DNA from: an uncultured Alphaproteobacteria bacterium
GTDB taxonomy: Bacteria; Pseudomonadota; Alphaproteobacteria; JAPOUT01; G958296285
Length of the DNA: 64,000 nt
Direction of reading: 5' to 3'
Assembly (NCBI GenBank): GCA_958296285.1
Contig: OY282459.1
Coordinates: 446,367-510,366, forward strand
Shown here in pieces: positions 28,340-36,792 of this stretch. Within the stretch, counting starts at the first letter, position 1; every line of letters starts with the position of its first letter. The position numbers were made by a program, and so were the translations under genes. A model generated the notes under the pieces. The model ran no database searches and was not told where the DNA came from. It saw only the letters and a program-made list of their open reading frames with translations.

Positions 28340-29338
28340 ATGAAAGCTGTCTTGTGCAAAACTTATGGACCGCCGGACAATCTCTCTTTGGAGGAAGTGC
28401 CGGATCCCACGCCGGGCGCCGGCGAGATTCGGATAAGAATCAAAGCGGCGGCGGTCAATTTTCCCGACACTTTGATGATTGAAGGAAAATATCAGTTCAA
28501 GCCCGAAATGCCCTTTTCGCCGGGGGGCGAAGTGGCGGGCCTCGTGGATGCGCTGGGCGAAGGCGTTCAGGGATTGAAGGAGGGCGACAAGGTTTTCGCG
28601 CCGTGCGGGCATGGCGGATATGCCGAAGCCATCGCGCTTTCGGCGTCCAGAGCGATCGCTCTGCCTGACGGCATGGATTTCGCGCAAGCCGCCGCCTTCG
28701 TCATGACCTATGGGACGTCCTATCACGCGCTGAAGGACAGGGCGGCGCTCAAGGAAGGCGAGACGCTTTTGGTCTTGGGGGCGGCGGGCGGCGTTGGCTT
28801 GGCGGCGTTGGAATTGGGAAAGATGATGGGCGCGCGCGTCATCGCGGCGGCGTCCAGTCCGAAAAAATGCGATTTCTGCAAGGAGCATGGCGCGGATGAG
28901 ACGATCCTTTATCCTGCCGGCGCGTTGGACAAGGAGGCGCAGCGCGCGCTTTCTTCGGAGATCAAGGCGAAGGCGGGGGGCGAGGGCGCGGATGTCGTTT
29001 ATGATCCTGTCGGCGGCGACTATGCCGAGCCTGCGCTTCGCGCGACCGCATGGGACGGGCGTTTTTTGGTCATTGGTTTCGCGGCGGGGTCTATTCCGCG
29101 CATTCCTCTTAATTTGGCGCTGTTGAAGGGCTGTCAGATTGTCGGCGTGTTTTGGGGCGCGTTCACGGCGCGTTTTCCTCAGCGGAATCAGGAGAATTTG
29201 GAGGCGCTGCTGGATTTTTTCAAGAGCGGCAAACTAAAGCCTCATATTTCCAAGACCTATCCGCTTGAAGACGCCGCGCAGGCTCTGAAAGACATGGCGG
29301 CGCGGCGCGCCATGGGGAAACTTGTCATTCTGCCTTGA
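28340..29338 (+). CDS. NADPH:quinone oxidoreductase-like MDR family protein
   Basis: Zinc-independent medium-chain reductase of 332 residues. N-terminus MKAVLCKTYGPPDNLSLEEV, substrate-domain segment VNFPDTLMIEGKYQFKPEMP then FSPGGEVAGLV, NADPH-binding motif LLVLGAAGGVGLAALELGKM and C-terminal YPLEDAAQALKDMAARRAMG. The set is typical of QOR2-like quinone oxidoreductases or enoyl reductases; the true substrate is unknown. It is followed 45 bases later by an HSD10-like SDR. Confidence 0.92.
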   Translation: MKAVLCKTYGPPDNLSLEEVPDPTPGAGEIRIRIKAAAVNFPDTLMIEGKYQFKPEMPFSPGGEVAGLVDALGEGVQGLKEGDKVFAPCGHGGYAEAIALSASRAIALPDGMDFAQAAAFVMTYGTSYHALKDRAALKEGETLLVLGAAGGVGLAALELGKMMGARVIAAASSPKKCDFCKEHGADETILYPAGALDKEAQRALSSEIKAKAGGEGADVVYDPVGGDYAEPALRATAWDGRFLVIGFAAGSIPRIPLNLALLKGCQIVGVFWGAFTARFPQRNQENLEALLDFFKSGKLKPHISKTYPLEDAAQALKDMAARRAMGKLVILP

Positions 29339-29383
29339 CGGGCGGGGGGCGAAGGAAAGGCGGCGAGAGGAGGCGCGGGCGCG

Positions 29384-30166
29384 ATGAAATTGGATAAAGA
29401 GATAGCGGCGATCATCACTGGCGGCGCATCGGGTTTGGGCGAGGCGACGGCGCGGGCTTTATCGGCGCGCGGGGTTCGGGTCGCTTTGTTTGACAGGGAT
29501 CGGGAGAAGGGCGAGGCTCTCGCCAAAGAGTTGGGCGCGGTTTTTTGCGAGACGGACGTTGCAGACGAGGCTTCGGTGGATGGGGCTTTTGGGAAGTCGC
29601 GGGGCGTTTTGGGGGAGGCTCGGATTTTGGTTTGCTGCGCCGGCGTTGGCTATGCGCAGAAGACGGCGAGTCGCGACAGGGCGACGGGCAATGTCATTGC
29701 GCATGATGTTGGTTATTTCTCGCGGACGGTGGAGATTAATTTGATTGGGACGTTTCGCTGTCTTTCCAAGGCGGCGGCGGGGATGTTGTCGTTGGAGGCG
29801 TTGGCGGGCGGCGAGCGCGGCGTGATTGTCAATACGGCGAGCATTGCGGCGGAGGATGGTCAGATTGGTCAGGTAGCGTATTCGGCGTCCAAGGGCGGGA
29901 TTGTTGGGATGACTTTGCCTGCGGCGCGGGATTTGTCTCGCGAGGGGGTTCGGGTTTGCGCGATTTTGCCGGGTTTATTTGACACGCCTTTATTTGCTGG
30001 CGCGCCGGAGGAGATGAAGCGGAAGTTGGGTTCGCAGGTTCCGTTTCCGTCTCGTTTGGGTTTGCCTTCGGAGTATGCGGCGTTAGTTTTGCATATTTGT
30101 GAGAATGTGATGTTGAACGGGGCGTCTTTGCGTTTGGATGGGGCGTTGCGGATGCCCCCGCGCTGA
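29384..30166 (+). CDS. HSD10-like short-chain 3-hydroxyacyl-CoA dehydrogenase
   Basis: SDR of 260 residues resembling type II 3-hydroxyacyl-CoA dehydrogenase. AIITGGASGLGEATARALSA is the NAD site, ILVCCAGVGYAQKTASRD the NAG-equivalent region with the HSD10-type insert, INLIGTFRCLSKAA follows, the catalytic Ser is in IVNTASIAAEDGQIGQ, and the Tyr/Lys are in AYSASKGGIVGMTLPAARDL. HSD10 enzymes act in fatty-acid, isoleucine or steroid breakdown. Coding-strand G/T bias grows toward repeat cluster R2. Confidence 0.9.
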   Translation: MKLDKEIAAIITGGASGLGEATARALSARGVRVALFDRDREKGEALAKELGAVFCETDVADEASVDGAFGKSRGVLGEARILVCCAGVGYAQKTASRDRATGNVIAHDVGYFSRTVEINLIGTFRCLSKAAAGMLSLEALAGGERGVIVNTASIAAEDGQIGQVAYSASKGGIVGMTLPAARDLSREGVRVCAILPGLFDTPLFAGAPEEMKRKLGSQVPFPSRLGLPSEYAALVLHICENVMLNGASLRLDGALRMPPR

Positions 30167-30174
30167 ATCTCCAA

Positions 30175-30385
30175 AAAAGGGGGGTGTGGGGGGCGAAGCC
30201 CCCCGCGAAAAAGGGGGTTCGGGGGAAACCCCCGAATAGTCGGCGGGCGTGGCGAAACGAAGCGAGCGCTAGCGAGCGAGAAAGCCCGCCGACCCCCCTG
30301 CCCGCAAGAGCTCTTGAATAGCGGGCTTGCGCCCGCTTGGTTTTTCTTGGGGGGCTAGCCCCCCAAACCCCCCTTGACGGGAGCG
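30175..30385. repeat. Palindromic mosaic repeat cluster R2a
   Basis: Module A, a short module B (inner stem CGAGC...GCTCG), part of module C (AGAGCTCTTG) and an E-type end with hairpin GGGGGGCTAGCCCCCC, closing with the terminal motif CCCCCCTTGACGGGAGC. The left junction AATCTCCAAAAA recurs at R2b. Confidence 0.9.
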
Positions 30386-30456
30386 CGGCGGCTCGCCGCT
30401 AGAGATTCCTGTAAATTTTAGCTGCCGCCTCTGATCGCTCGCGGAATCTCCAAAAA

Positions 30457-30671
30457 TCGGGGGGTGTGGGGGGCGAAGCCCCCCGCGAAAAAACAAGGCG
30501 GGCGTAAGCCCGCCTATTGTCTCATGCGAACAGGGGGGTCGGCGGGCTTTCTCGCCTCGCTACGCTCGGCTTCGTTTCGCCACGCCCGCCGACTTTCGGG
30601 GGGGATTCCCCCCCGATCCCCCTCTTTCTCGCGGGGGGCTTCGCCCCCCACACCCCCCTTCACCTTCACCT
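30457..30671. repeat. Palindromic mosaic repeat cluster R2b
   Basis: Second, separate copy 71 bases after R2a: module A, a small GGCGGGC/GCCCGCC hairpin, an inverted module B and an E end. Left junction repeats the AATCTCCAAAAA found before R2a. Right end merges with CTTCACCTTCTACGCG, where the stop codon of the following minus-strand hydrolase lies. Confidence 0.9.
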
Positions 30672-30672
30672 T

Positions 30673-31575
30673 CTACGCGTGAGCGTCCGCCCGCTCCACC
30701 GCCCGCAAAATCGCCTCCACAAATGTCGGAAATAACGCCGCAGGCAAATCATGCCCCATCCCATCTACCAACCGCAACTCCGAACCCGAAACAGCCCGAG
30801 CCGTATCCTCCCCAGCCTCCACAGGAACCAACGGATCCTCCTTCCCATGCAAAACCACAGTCGGAGCCCTAATCTTCCCTAAACGACCCCGCCTATCACC
30901 ATCCGCCAAAATCGCCGCCAACTGCCGAGCCGTCCCCTGAGGATGAAAACTCCGAACAACCTGCTCCCGAACAAAAGACCGCAACTCATCATCCCCGCGC
31001 CGAAAACCCGGCGAGCCAATCGCCCGCCAAACCTTCATGCCCATCTCAATAGCCGCCTCCTCCGTGAAAGGACTGGGCGGCGGCGCCATCAAAGCCGCCA
31101 TCGCCTCAGGAGAAGCCTGCGGCAACTCCGGATTCCCGCTGGACGACATGATAGACGTCAAACTCAAAATGCGAGCCGGATACTCCGCCGCCATCAACTG
31201 CGCGATCATGCCCCCCATGGAAACCCCAACCACATGCGCCCGATCAATCCCAAGACCATCCAACAAACCCATCCCGTCCGCCGCCATGTCCGAAAGCGTG
31301 TAAGCATTGCCGCTCACAGGCTTGCCGGCCATCACATCAGCGAAAATCGCCATCATGTCCGGAACAGGCGCGTCATCAAAATGCGTGGATAAACCAACAT
31401 CCCGATTGTCATAGCGAATCACCCGAAACCCCTTCGCGGCAAGAGCCTCGCAAAACTCCTTCGGCCAAAGAGTCAATTGTCCGCCCAAACCCATGACGAG
31501 CAAAATCGCCGAATCAGACTCCCGCCCGAAAATCTCATATTCCACCGTGATTCCATTGGCTTGAAGAGATGCCAT
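30673..31575 (-). CDS. Alpha/beta-hydrolase
   Basis: A 300-residue hydrolase from the ATG at 31575, chosen for its AGGAGG site. Oxyanion region LLVMGLGGQLTLWPKEFCEA, nucleophile elbow VVGVSMGGMIAQLMAAEYPA with Ser, acid in HGKEDPLVPVEAG and catalytic His in VDGMGHDLPAAL. The substrate is not identifiable. The stop codon lies in the outer edge of repeat cluster R2b and the coding strand is G/T-rich near it. It follows the DUF924 gene by one base in the same direction. Confidence 0.9.
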   Translation of the reverse strand: MASLQANGITVEYEIFGRESDSAILLVMGLGGQLTLWPKEFCEALAAKGFRVIRYDNRDVGLSTHFDDAPVPDMMAIFADVMAGKPVSGNAYTLSDMAADGMGLLDGLGIDRAHVVGVSMGGMIAQLMAAEYPARILSLTSIMSSSGNPELPQASPEAMAALMAPPPSPFTEEAAIEMGMKVWRAIGSPGFRRGDDELRSFVREQVVRSFHPQGTARQLAAILADGDRRGRLGKIRAPTVVLHGKEDPLVPVEAGEDTARAVSGSELRLVDGMGHDLPAALFPTFVEAILRAVERADAHA

Positions 31576-31576
31576 G

Positions 31577-32152
31577 TCAGCCTCCTTTGCGTCTCCGCTG
31601 TTCCCGCTCGGCAAGATAAACCCGCTCCGCCTCGGCGCTCTCGCGCCCCAAAATGCGATTCCGATGCGGGAAACGTCCGAAACGCCTCACCTGCGCCGCA
31701 TGGTCTTTGGCATAGCGGAGAAACTCCTTATCGTCCAGACGCTTCTCAAAAAAACGAAGCCCCTCTTCCTGCGCCTCCATCTCCTCGGAATGCATGAAAG
31801 GCATATAAAACCAGTGGCGAAAGGGGACGGGGAGTTCCAAATCAAAGCCTTTGGCGATGGCGCGCCGCGCCTCATGAAGCGCGCGACCGTCCGCCGCGAA
31901 GGCTAGAGGAGAGCCGCGATGAAGGTTGCGCGAGAACTGATCCAGCAAAATGACAAGCGCCAGCGCGCCTTCCGGCGTCTCGCGCCAAGCCTCAAGACCC
32001 CCGGCGCATGCCTTCTTATGCAGCGCGCCCCATCGCTCTCGGATTTCGGCGTCCAATTTTTTGTCCTCGCCGAATTGTTTTTTGCCGTCCAGAGAGAGCC
32101 AGAAATCCAGAATCTCTCTAGTCTCTTTTGGGCTTTCGCCCTCGCGGCTCAA
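31577..32152 (-). CDS. DUF924 family protein
   Basis: A 191-residue protein. EILDFWLSLDGKKQF with WG near the start, ALALVILLDQFSRNLHRGSP in the middle and FRHWFYMPFMHSEEMEAQEE then GRFPHRNRILGRES are the hallmarks of this all-helical, TPR-like-fold family of unknown function. The start overlaps the acyl-CoA synthetase stop by four bases (ATGA). Confidence 0.93.
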   Translation of the reverse strand: MSREGESPKETREILDFWLSLDGKKQFGEDKKLDAEIRERWGALHKKACAGGLEAWRETPEGALALVILLDQFSRNLHRGSPLAFAADGRALHEARRAIAKGFDLELPVPFRHWFYMPFMHSEEMEAQEEGLRFFEKRLDDKEFLRYAKDHAAQVRRFGRFPHRNRILGRESAEAERVYLAEREQRRRKGG

Positions 32153-33960
32153 AGCCTTATCATCCCGCGCGCGATCTCCTGATGGAGCGCGGCGCTGAGC
32201 GGCACGTAACGATCGGATCGGGGATCGTGAAAATAGAGGGGATCGGCGATTTTTTCGGGATCAAAACCCTCTTTGACCAAATCCACCTTGCGATGCTTAA
32301 AAGTGCCCGTGATCTCCATTTCGGGAAGGATTCGCAGAAAGAGCGGCGCGGCATAAGCGGGGAGCGCGGTTTTGAGATGGGCGGAGAATTTTTCCAAATC
32401 CAGCGCGCGCTTGTCTTTATTGACGATCGCCGCCATGCCGGCGCGCCCGTCCGCTCCCGGAATCGCCACGCCATAGACATTCGCCTCGGCGATGCCCGGA
32501 AAAACGGAAATGGCTTCGGCGACCTCGGCCGTGGAGACATTCTCGCCCTTCCAGCGAAATGTGTCGCCGATGCGGTCTATGAAGTAGAAATAGCCCTTCT
32601 CGTCAAATTTGAGGAGATCGCCTGTCCGAAACCATTGATCGCCTTGTTCTTTGACATCGCGGAGGATTTTTTTCCGCGTTTCTTTTTCGCCGACATAGCC
32701 TTCAAAGCGCGTGATGGCTTTTGCGGGATCGTCCAAAATGATTTCGCCGATCAGTTCGCCGATCTCGCCGGCTTGGCATGGGATGCAGCGTCCTTTTGTG
32801 TCGCGGAGCGGCTCTTCTTTTTCCATATTGAATCGCACCAGTTCCATATTGACGCTGCCGCGCGCCCATTGGGGGAGGCGTCCGACGGCGCCGACTGTGC
32901 CGTCAAAATTAATGAGCGAGAGATTGCCTTCGGTCGCGCCGTAAAACTCTATGATTCGCGGGATTTGGAAGCGCTGTTGGAACTCTTCCCAAATGTCCGG
33001 GCGCAGTCCGTTGCCGATCGCGACTCGCAGCCGATGCGCGCGCTCTTTGGGATGGGGCGGCGCGTTTAGGAGGTATCGGCAGAGTTCGCCGATATATTGG
33101 AAGATGGTGGCTTGGTAATGGTGGACGTCCTGCCAAAAGGCGGAAGCCGAGAATTTGCGCTTGATGATCAGCGTTCCGCCGCCGACAAGCCCCATGCCGA
33201 CAGAGCAGACGCCGCCTGCCGAATGATAAAGCGGCAGAGTCACATAGACGCGATCTTTGCGGGTGGCGCCGGTGCCGGAGGTGAAGCCGACCATCATATT
33301 GAGCATTCGGTAGTGCGAGATTTTCGCGGCTTTCGGATTGCCTGTCGTGCCGGAAGTGTAGATATAGAAGGCGTTGTCTTTATGGGCGGGCTGCTCGGCT
33401 TGCGGGATGGCGAAGGGTTTGGGGGGCTGGTTTTTCAGTTTTTCGTCCAGTTTTTCCGCGCCTTGGATGTCGCCGCCTGTCGCCCAGATTCTAGGCGCTT
33501 TTTCCAACAGATCGGCGGCGGTGGAGAAGTTTTCCGCCATTTCCGCGCCCAGCACGATGTGGCGCGCTTCGGAGATATTGATGCAGTGGGCGAGCGGTTT
33601 TTGCGTCAGATTGGTGTTGATGAGGGCGGCGATGCCGCCGGCTTTGAGGATTCCCATCCAAGCGATGATGAATTCCGGTCTATTTTCCATCAGGAGGGCG
33701 ATGGCGTCTCCTTTTCGGATTCCTGCTTCATTTCTAGCCCAGTGGGCGTATTGGTCTGAGAGTTGGTTCAGTTCTTTATAGGAGACGGCGCGGTTTTCAA
33801 AGAGGATGGCGGGCTGGTCGCCGTGGCTTTTGACGTGATCGGCGACGATATGGAGGATAGTTCGGGTTGGATTTTGGCGGATTTTATCTAGGAGTCTGAG
33901 GGTTCGGAATCCTTGAGAGATGAAGATCCAGTTATTTTGGAGTGATTTCAGGAAAGCCAT
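32149..33960 (-). CDS. FATP-type long-chain acyl-CoA synthetase
   Basis: AMP-forming synthetase of 603 residues. P-loop YIYTSGTTGNPKAAKISHYR, A5 motif RIIEFYGATEGN, motif A7/A8 WFRTGDLLKFDEKGYFYFID then RIGDTFRWKGENVSTAEVAE. The order and wording match the very-long-chain/FATP branch (compare SLINFDG after the A5 motif). It activates fatty acids for beta-oxidation or transport. The 5' third lies next to repeat cluster R3; its coding strand is A/C-rich there and the protein is unusually rich in Asn, Gln, His and Thr. Operon with DUF924 and the hydrolase. Confidence 0.93.
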   Translation of the reverse strand: MAFLKSLQNNWIFISQGFRTLRLLDKIRQNPTRTILHIVADHVKSHGDQPAILFENRAVSYKELNQLSDQYAHWARNEAGIRKGDAIALLMENRPEFIIAWMGILKAGGIAALINTNLTQKPLAHCINISEARHIVLGAEMAENFSTAADLLEKAPRIWATGGDIQGAEKLDEKLKNQPPKPFAIPQAEQPAHKDNAFYIYTSGTTGNPKAAKISHYRMLNMMVGFTSGTGATRKDRVYVTLPLYHSAGGVCSVGMGLVGGGTLIIKRKFSASAFWQDVHHYQATIFQYIGELCRYLLNAPPHPKERAHRLRVAIGNGLRPDIWEEFQQRFQIPRIIEFYGATEGNLSLINFDGTVGAVGRLPQWARGSVNMELVRFNMEKEEPLRDTKGRCIPCQAGEIGELIGEIILDDPAKAITRFEGYVGEKETRKKILRDVKEQGDQWFRTGDLLKFDEKGYFYFIDRIGDTFRWKGENVSTAEVAEAISVFPGIAEANVYGVAIPGADGRAGMAAIVNKDKRALDLEKFSAHLKTALPAYAAPLFLRILPEMEITGTFKHRKVDLVKEGFDPEKIADPLYFHDPRSDRYVPLSAALHQEIARGMIRL

Positions 33961-34035
33961 GGGTTTGCCTGCTTAATTTTGGTTTTGGGGGATTGGGGAT
34001 AGAGTTTAGGAATGTGTTTTGGATGGGTCAAGATG

Positions 34036-34370
34036 GCATAGAAGCTGGAGGTGAAGGGGGGTGTGGGGGGCGAAGCCCCCCGCGAGAAGGGGGGGGTCGG
34101 GGGGAATCCCCCCGAATAGTCGGCGGGCGTGGCGAAACGAAGCAAGCGAGGCGAGCGTAGCGAGACGAGCTTGCGAGAAAGCCCGCCGACCCCCCTGCTC
34201 GCAAGAGCTCTTGTAAGCAGGGGGCGCGTGGGTGGGTCGCATTTGCTCGCTCGTTGCTCTCGCTTCGCAAATGCTTTTTTCCCACCCACCCACGCGTTTC
34301 GGGGGGGATTCCCCCCCGATCCCCCTCTTTTCTTGGGGGGCAAGCCCCCCAAACCCCCCTTCACAGGAGC
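34036..34370. repeat. Palindromic mosaic repeat cluster R3 (A-B-C-D-E)
   Basis: Full-length copy with the same module order as R1. Left edge CATAGAAGCTGGAGGTGAAG matches the inner end of the R6 outer arm. Inner stem of module B is CAAGC...GCTTG. Right edge is CCCCCCTTCACAGGAGC. Flanking genes run away from it (acyl-CoA synthetase to the left; the VTT gene to the right, beyond tRNA-Leu), unlike the convergent R1, R2 and R4, yet the flank skew is the same. Confidence 0.92.
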
Positions 34371-34396
34371 GCGGCAGCCGCTCCCAAATCTAAAAA

Positions 34397-34757
34397 TGGT
34401 GGCGCCGGAGAGACTCGAACTCTCACGTCCAAAAGGACAACGGATTTTGCATCACACTTCGACTTTCGCCGCCAAACCCAAGAGAATCCCAAAAGATCCC
34501 CCAAGCCCGTTCGTGCGCTGGACTATGCCTTCAGCCTATGAGAAAACCACAAAAACTAAAGCCTTCCCACTTAGCCGCTCGCCGTCTAGTCTCTACACGT
34601 TCCCGATTCTTTGTAAAAAAAATCGGGCTTCGCTCGGCGTTGGCGTCGGTCGCCCGATCCGCGTTCGCCGAATTTGACGAGTTCTACGCCGCAACTTTCG
34701 CCGCGCGCAACCCCTTGACTTGAAGTCCGCCGCGTCTGCCAATTCCGCCACAGCGCC
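34397..34757 (-). tRNA. tRNA-Leu (CAA) interrupted by a group I intron
   Basis: Minus strand. Exon 1 is 34757-34724 and exon 2 is 34449-34397. The joined 87-base tRNA has acceptor GGCGCTG pairing with CGGCGCC, discriminator A and CCA, a tRNA-Leu D arm (GCGGAATTGGCAGACGC), anticodon arm GCGGA-CTCAAAA-TCCGT with anticodon CAA, a long variable arm with stem GTCC/GGAC and T arm GAGAGTTCGAGTCTCTC. Splicing after U33 and after a terminal intron G restores the seven-base loop. The exact junction could shift by one base because two Ts occur at the 5' site. Confidence 0.92.
34450..34723 (-). ncRNA. Group I intron in the tRNA-Leu anticodon loop, 274 nt, no ORF
   Basis: Intron begins with T after exon-1 T and ends with G, as group I introns require. 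A P7-like pairing is visible: GACTA (34591-34587) with TAGTC (34525-34521), in contexts GAGACTAGACGG and GGCATAGTCCAGC that resemble the conserved R and S elements. A guide sequence GGGGTT near the 5' end can pair with exon GACTT through U-G pairs (P1). No open frame long enough for a homing endonuclease is present. Confidence 0.88.
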
Positions 34758-34807
34758 TCCACCACAGCCACCTATAGCAAAATCCATCAAAAAGGAACAA
34801 GACCCCC

Positions 34808-35437
34808 ATGCCAAAACCAAAACAAGAAAAAAACCTCACGGAACAAATTCGCCGCATCGCCGGACGCAAAGACGCCGCCGCCGCGCTCGGCGGCATCGCC
34901 TTCCTAGAAAGCACCGTCCTGCCAATCCCGCCCGACGCCCTCCTCATCCCAATGAGCGTCATGCGAAGAGACCGCGCCCTCCGCTACGCCGCGCTGACGA
35001 CCATCCTGTCAGTCGCCGGCGGCGTCGCCGGCTATTTCATCGGCGCATTCTTGATGGAAGTCTGGGGCAGCGCCATCATCCGCTTTTACGGGCTGGAAGA
35101 TTCGCTCCATCGCTTTCAGAGCCTCTACGCCAATTACGGAATCCTGATGGTGCTGATAGGAGGCTTCACGCCAATCCCCTATAAAGTCATCACGCTGACC
35201 GCCGGCGCAGGCGGCATGAATCTCCCCTTGTTCATCCTCGCCAGCCTTGTCGGACGCGGCGCGCGCTTCTTTCTTCTCTCGCTGCTCTGCCGTCTCTTCG
35301 GCGGCGACATAGAAGCGCTTCTCCAACAAGCCATGGCGCGATCGGGCAGCGCCTCCTCTCTTTTTTGGATTGTCATTTTGGCGGGGATTGGCATATCTCT
35401 ATTGGTTCTCTTCCTGATGCCATGGTTTTTCCGATGA
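34808..35437 (+). CDS. VTT/DedA-like (YqaA-type) membrane protein
   Basis: A 209-residue integral membrane protein. Early segment LGGIAFLESTVLPIPPDALL has the family's E-x3-P-IP pattern, followed by AGGVAGYFIGAFLMEVWGSA and GFTPIPYKVITLTAGAGGMN, the YqaA/SNARE-associated hallmark, and a C-terminal span FWIVILAGIGISLLVLFLMP. DedA/VTT proteins are lipid scramblase-like or support membrane homeostasis. The N-terminus, near R3, is coded by A/C-rich DNA. Four-base overlap with dsbB. Confidence 0.9.
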   Translation: MPKPKQEKNLTEQIRRIAGRKDAAAALGGIAFLESTVLPIPPDALLIPMSVMRRDRALRYAALTTILSVAGGVAGYFIGAFLMEVWGSAIIRFYGLEDSLHRFQSLYANYGILMVLIGGFTPIPYKVITLTAGAGGMNLPLFILASLVGRGARFFLLSLLCRLFGGDIEALLQQAMARSGSASSLFWIVILAGIGISLLVLFLMPWFFR

Positions 35438-35925
35438 TCCCGCTCAACGCCAAAACTCTGCTGGGCTTTCTGGCTCTCGCGAGCGCGGGGCTTCTCATCG
35501 GCGCCTATCTTTTTGAATATGTCGGAGGTCTCGCGCCCTGTTCTCTCTGTCTTTGGCAGAGAGTTCCGCACGCGCTTTTGCTGGCGGTGGTTTGCTCTTC
35601 GCTTTTCATGCCTTTGGGATCGCGCTCTGTTTTTCTCTTATGCGCTTTGATTTATGGGGCTTCGGCGGCGCTCGCGGCGGCGCATATTGGCGTGGAGCAG
35701 GGCTTATGGATGTCGCCTGTCGCCTGCGGCGAAGGCGGCGCGGCGTCCGGGATCGCATGGGAGATGGGGGCTTTCCAAGAGGCTCTTGGGGAGAGCGCGG
35801 CGCTTTCTGATTGCGCTGTTGTTGGGTGGAGTCTTTTCGGCATTTCTTTGGCGGGCTATAATTTTTTGGCGTCTGCGGGTCTTTTCGCTGTCGCTTTTTG
35901 GGCATGGGCGAGGAGGTTTCGGTGA
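35434..35925 (+). CDS. Disulfide bond formation protein DsbB-like
   Basis: A 163-residue protein with four membrane spans. The quinone-side redox pair is PCSLCLWQRVPHALL (C-x2-C, then WQR), and a second Cys pair is in the periplasmic loop (PVACGEGGA and LSDCAVVGW). DsbB reoxidises DsbA and passes electrons to ubiquinone. The ATG at 35434 overlaps the VTT gene stop (ATGA); an earlier in-frame start is inside the VTT gene. It is followed by coq7 with one-base overlap (TGATG). Confidence 0.92.
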   Translation: MIPLNAKTLLGFLALASAGLLIGAYLFEYVGGLAPCSLCLWQRVPHALLLAVVCSSLFMPLGSRSVFLLCALIYGASAALAAAHIGVEQGLWMSPVACGEGGAASGIAWEMGAFQEALGESAALSDCAVVGWSLFGISLAGYNFLASAGLFAVAFWAWARRFR

Positions 35926-36464
35926 TGAAGGGAGATATAAAGGGAGATGCGCCTGATTCTATCGCGCGGATTCTTCGCGTGGATCACGCTGGCGAATATG
36001 GGGCGGTTCGGATTTACGATGGTCAAGCTGCCGTGTTGCGTCATGCGTCTGGGGCGGGCGAGGCTTTCGCGCGCATTGAGGAGATGCGGGCGGAGGAGGC
36101 TCGGCATTTGGCGGTGTTTTCTGATCTTTTGCGGGAGCGCGGGGTTCGTCCGTCCGCGCTTTTGCCTTTGTGGGATGTGGCGGGTTTTGCTTTGGGCGCG
36201 ATGACGGCGCTGATGGGTTCGGAGGCGGCGATGTCTTGCACTGTGGCGGTGGAGGAGGTGATTGACGAGCATTATGCTTCGCAGATTGTGGAGTTGGAGG
36301 GTTTAGGGGAGGAGTCTTTGCGGGGGGTTTTGGAGGCGTTTCGGGCTGATGAGGTTTCGCATCGTGGGGTTGCGGAGTTTTATGGGGGTGTTGGGGTTGG
36401 TTTATTGGGGGGTTTTGTTCGGTTGGGTTGTCGGGTTGCGATTTTGCTTTCCACGCGGCTATGA
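35925..36464 (+). CDS. coq7: Coq7/CAT5 demethoxyubiquinone hydroxylase
   Basis: Di-iron enzyme that hydroxylates demethoxyubiquinol, the penultimate ubiquinone step. The 179-residue protein begins MKGDIKGDAP after a GGAGG site. Iron ligand motifs: ARILRVDHAGEYGAVRIYDG (Glu), EEMRAEEARHLAVFSDLL (E-x2-H), VAVEEVIDEHYASQI and FRADEVSHRGVAEF (E-x2-H). Coding strand is very G/T-rich toward repeat cluster R4: 100 of the 120 bases at 36301-36420 are G or T by hand count. The C-terminal part is correspondingly Gly/Val/Leu-rich. Confidence 0.94.
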   Translation: MKGDIKGDAPDSIARILRVDHAGEYGAVRIYDGQAAVLRHASGAGEAFARIEEMRAEEARHLAVFSDLLRERGVRPSALLPLWDVAGFALGAMTALMGSEAAMSCTVAVEEVIDEHYASQIVELEGLGEESLRGVLEAFRADEVSHRGVAEFYGGVGVGLLGGFVRLGCRVAILLSTRL

Positions 36465-36790
36465 GCTGCTCCTGTAAAAAGGGGGGTGTGGGGGGCGAAG
36501 CCCCCCGCGAAGAAGGGGGGATCGGGGGGAATCCCCCCGAAAACGCGTGGGTGGGTGGGAAAAGAGCATTTGCGAGTGAAGCAACGCGAAGCGAGCAAAT
36601 GCGACCCACCCACGCGCCCCCTGCATCGCAAGAGCTCTTGTAAGCAGGGGGGTCGGCGGGCTTTCTCGCGGGCTTGCGCTACGCGCTTCGCCCGCTTCGT
36701 TTCGCCACGCCCGCCGACCTTTCGGGGGTTTCCCCCGAACCCCCTTTCTCAAGGGGGGCTAGCCCCCCTTGACCCCCCTTTACCGGAGCA
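36465..36790. repeat. Palindromic mosaic repeat cluster R4 (order A-D-C-B-E, inverted core)
   Basis: Starts GAGCTGCTCCTGTAAAAA and ends CCCCCCTTTACCGGAGC, inverted versions of the same terminal motif. The core is inverted relative to R1, R3 and R6: D comes first, then C, then B. The E end has the GGGGGGCTAGCCCCCC hairpin with CAAGGGGGG/CCCCCCTTG flanks. Lies between convergent coq7 and an esterase gene. Confidence 0.92.
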
Positions 36791-36792
36791 GG

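Noticed and set aside
34586..34820. Minus-strand frames across the tRNA-Leu intron as a homing endonuclease
   Set aside because: They run across tRNA exon and intron and show no LAGLIDADG, HNH or GIY-YIG motif.
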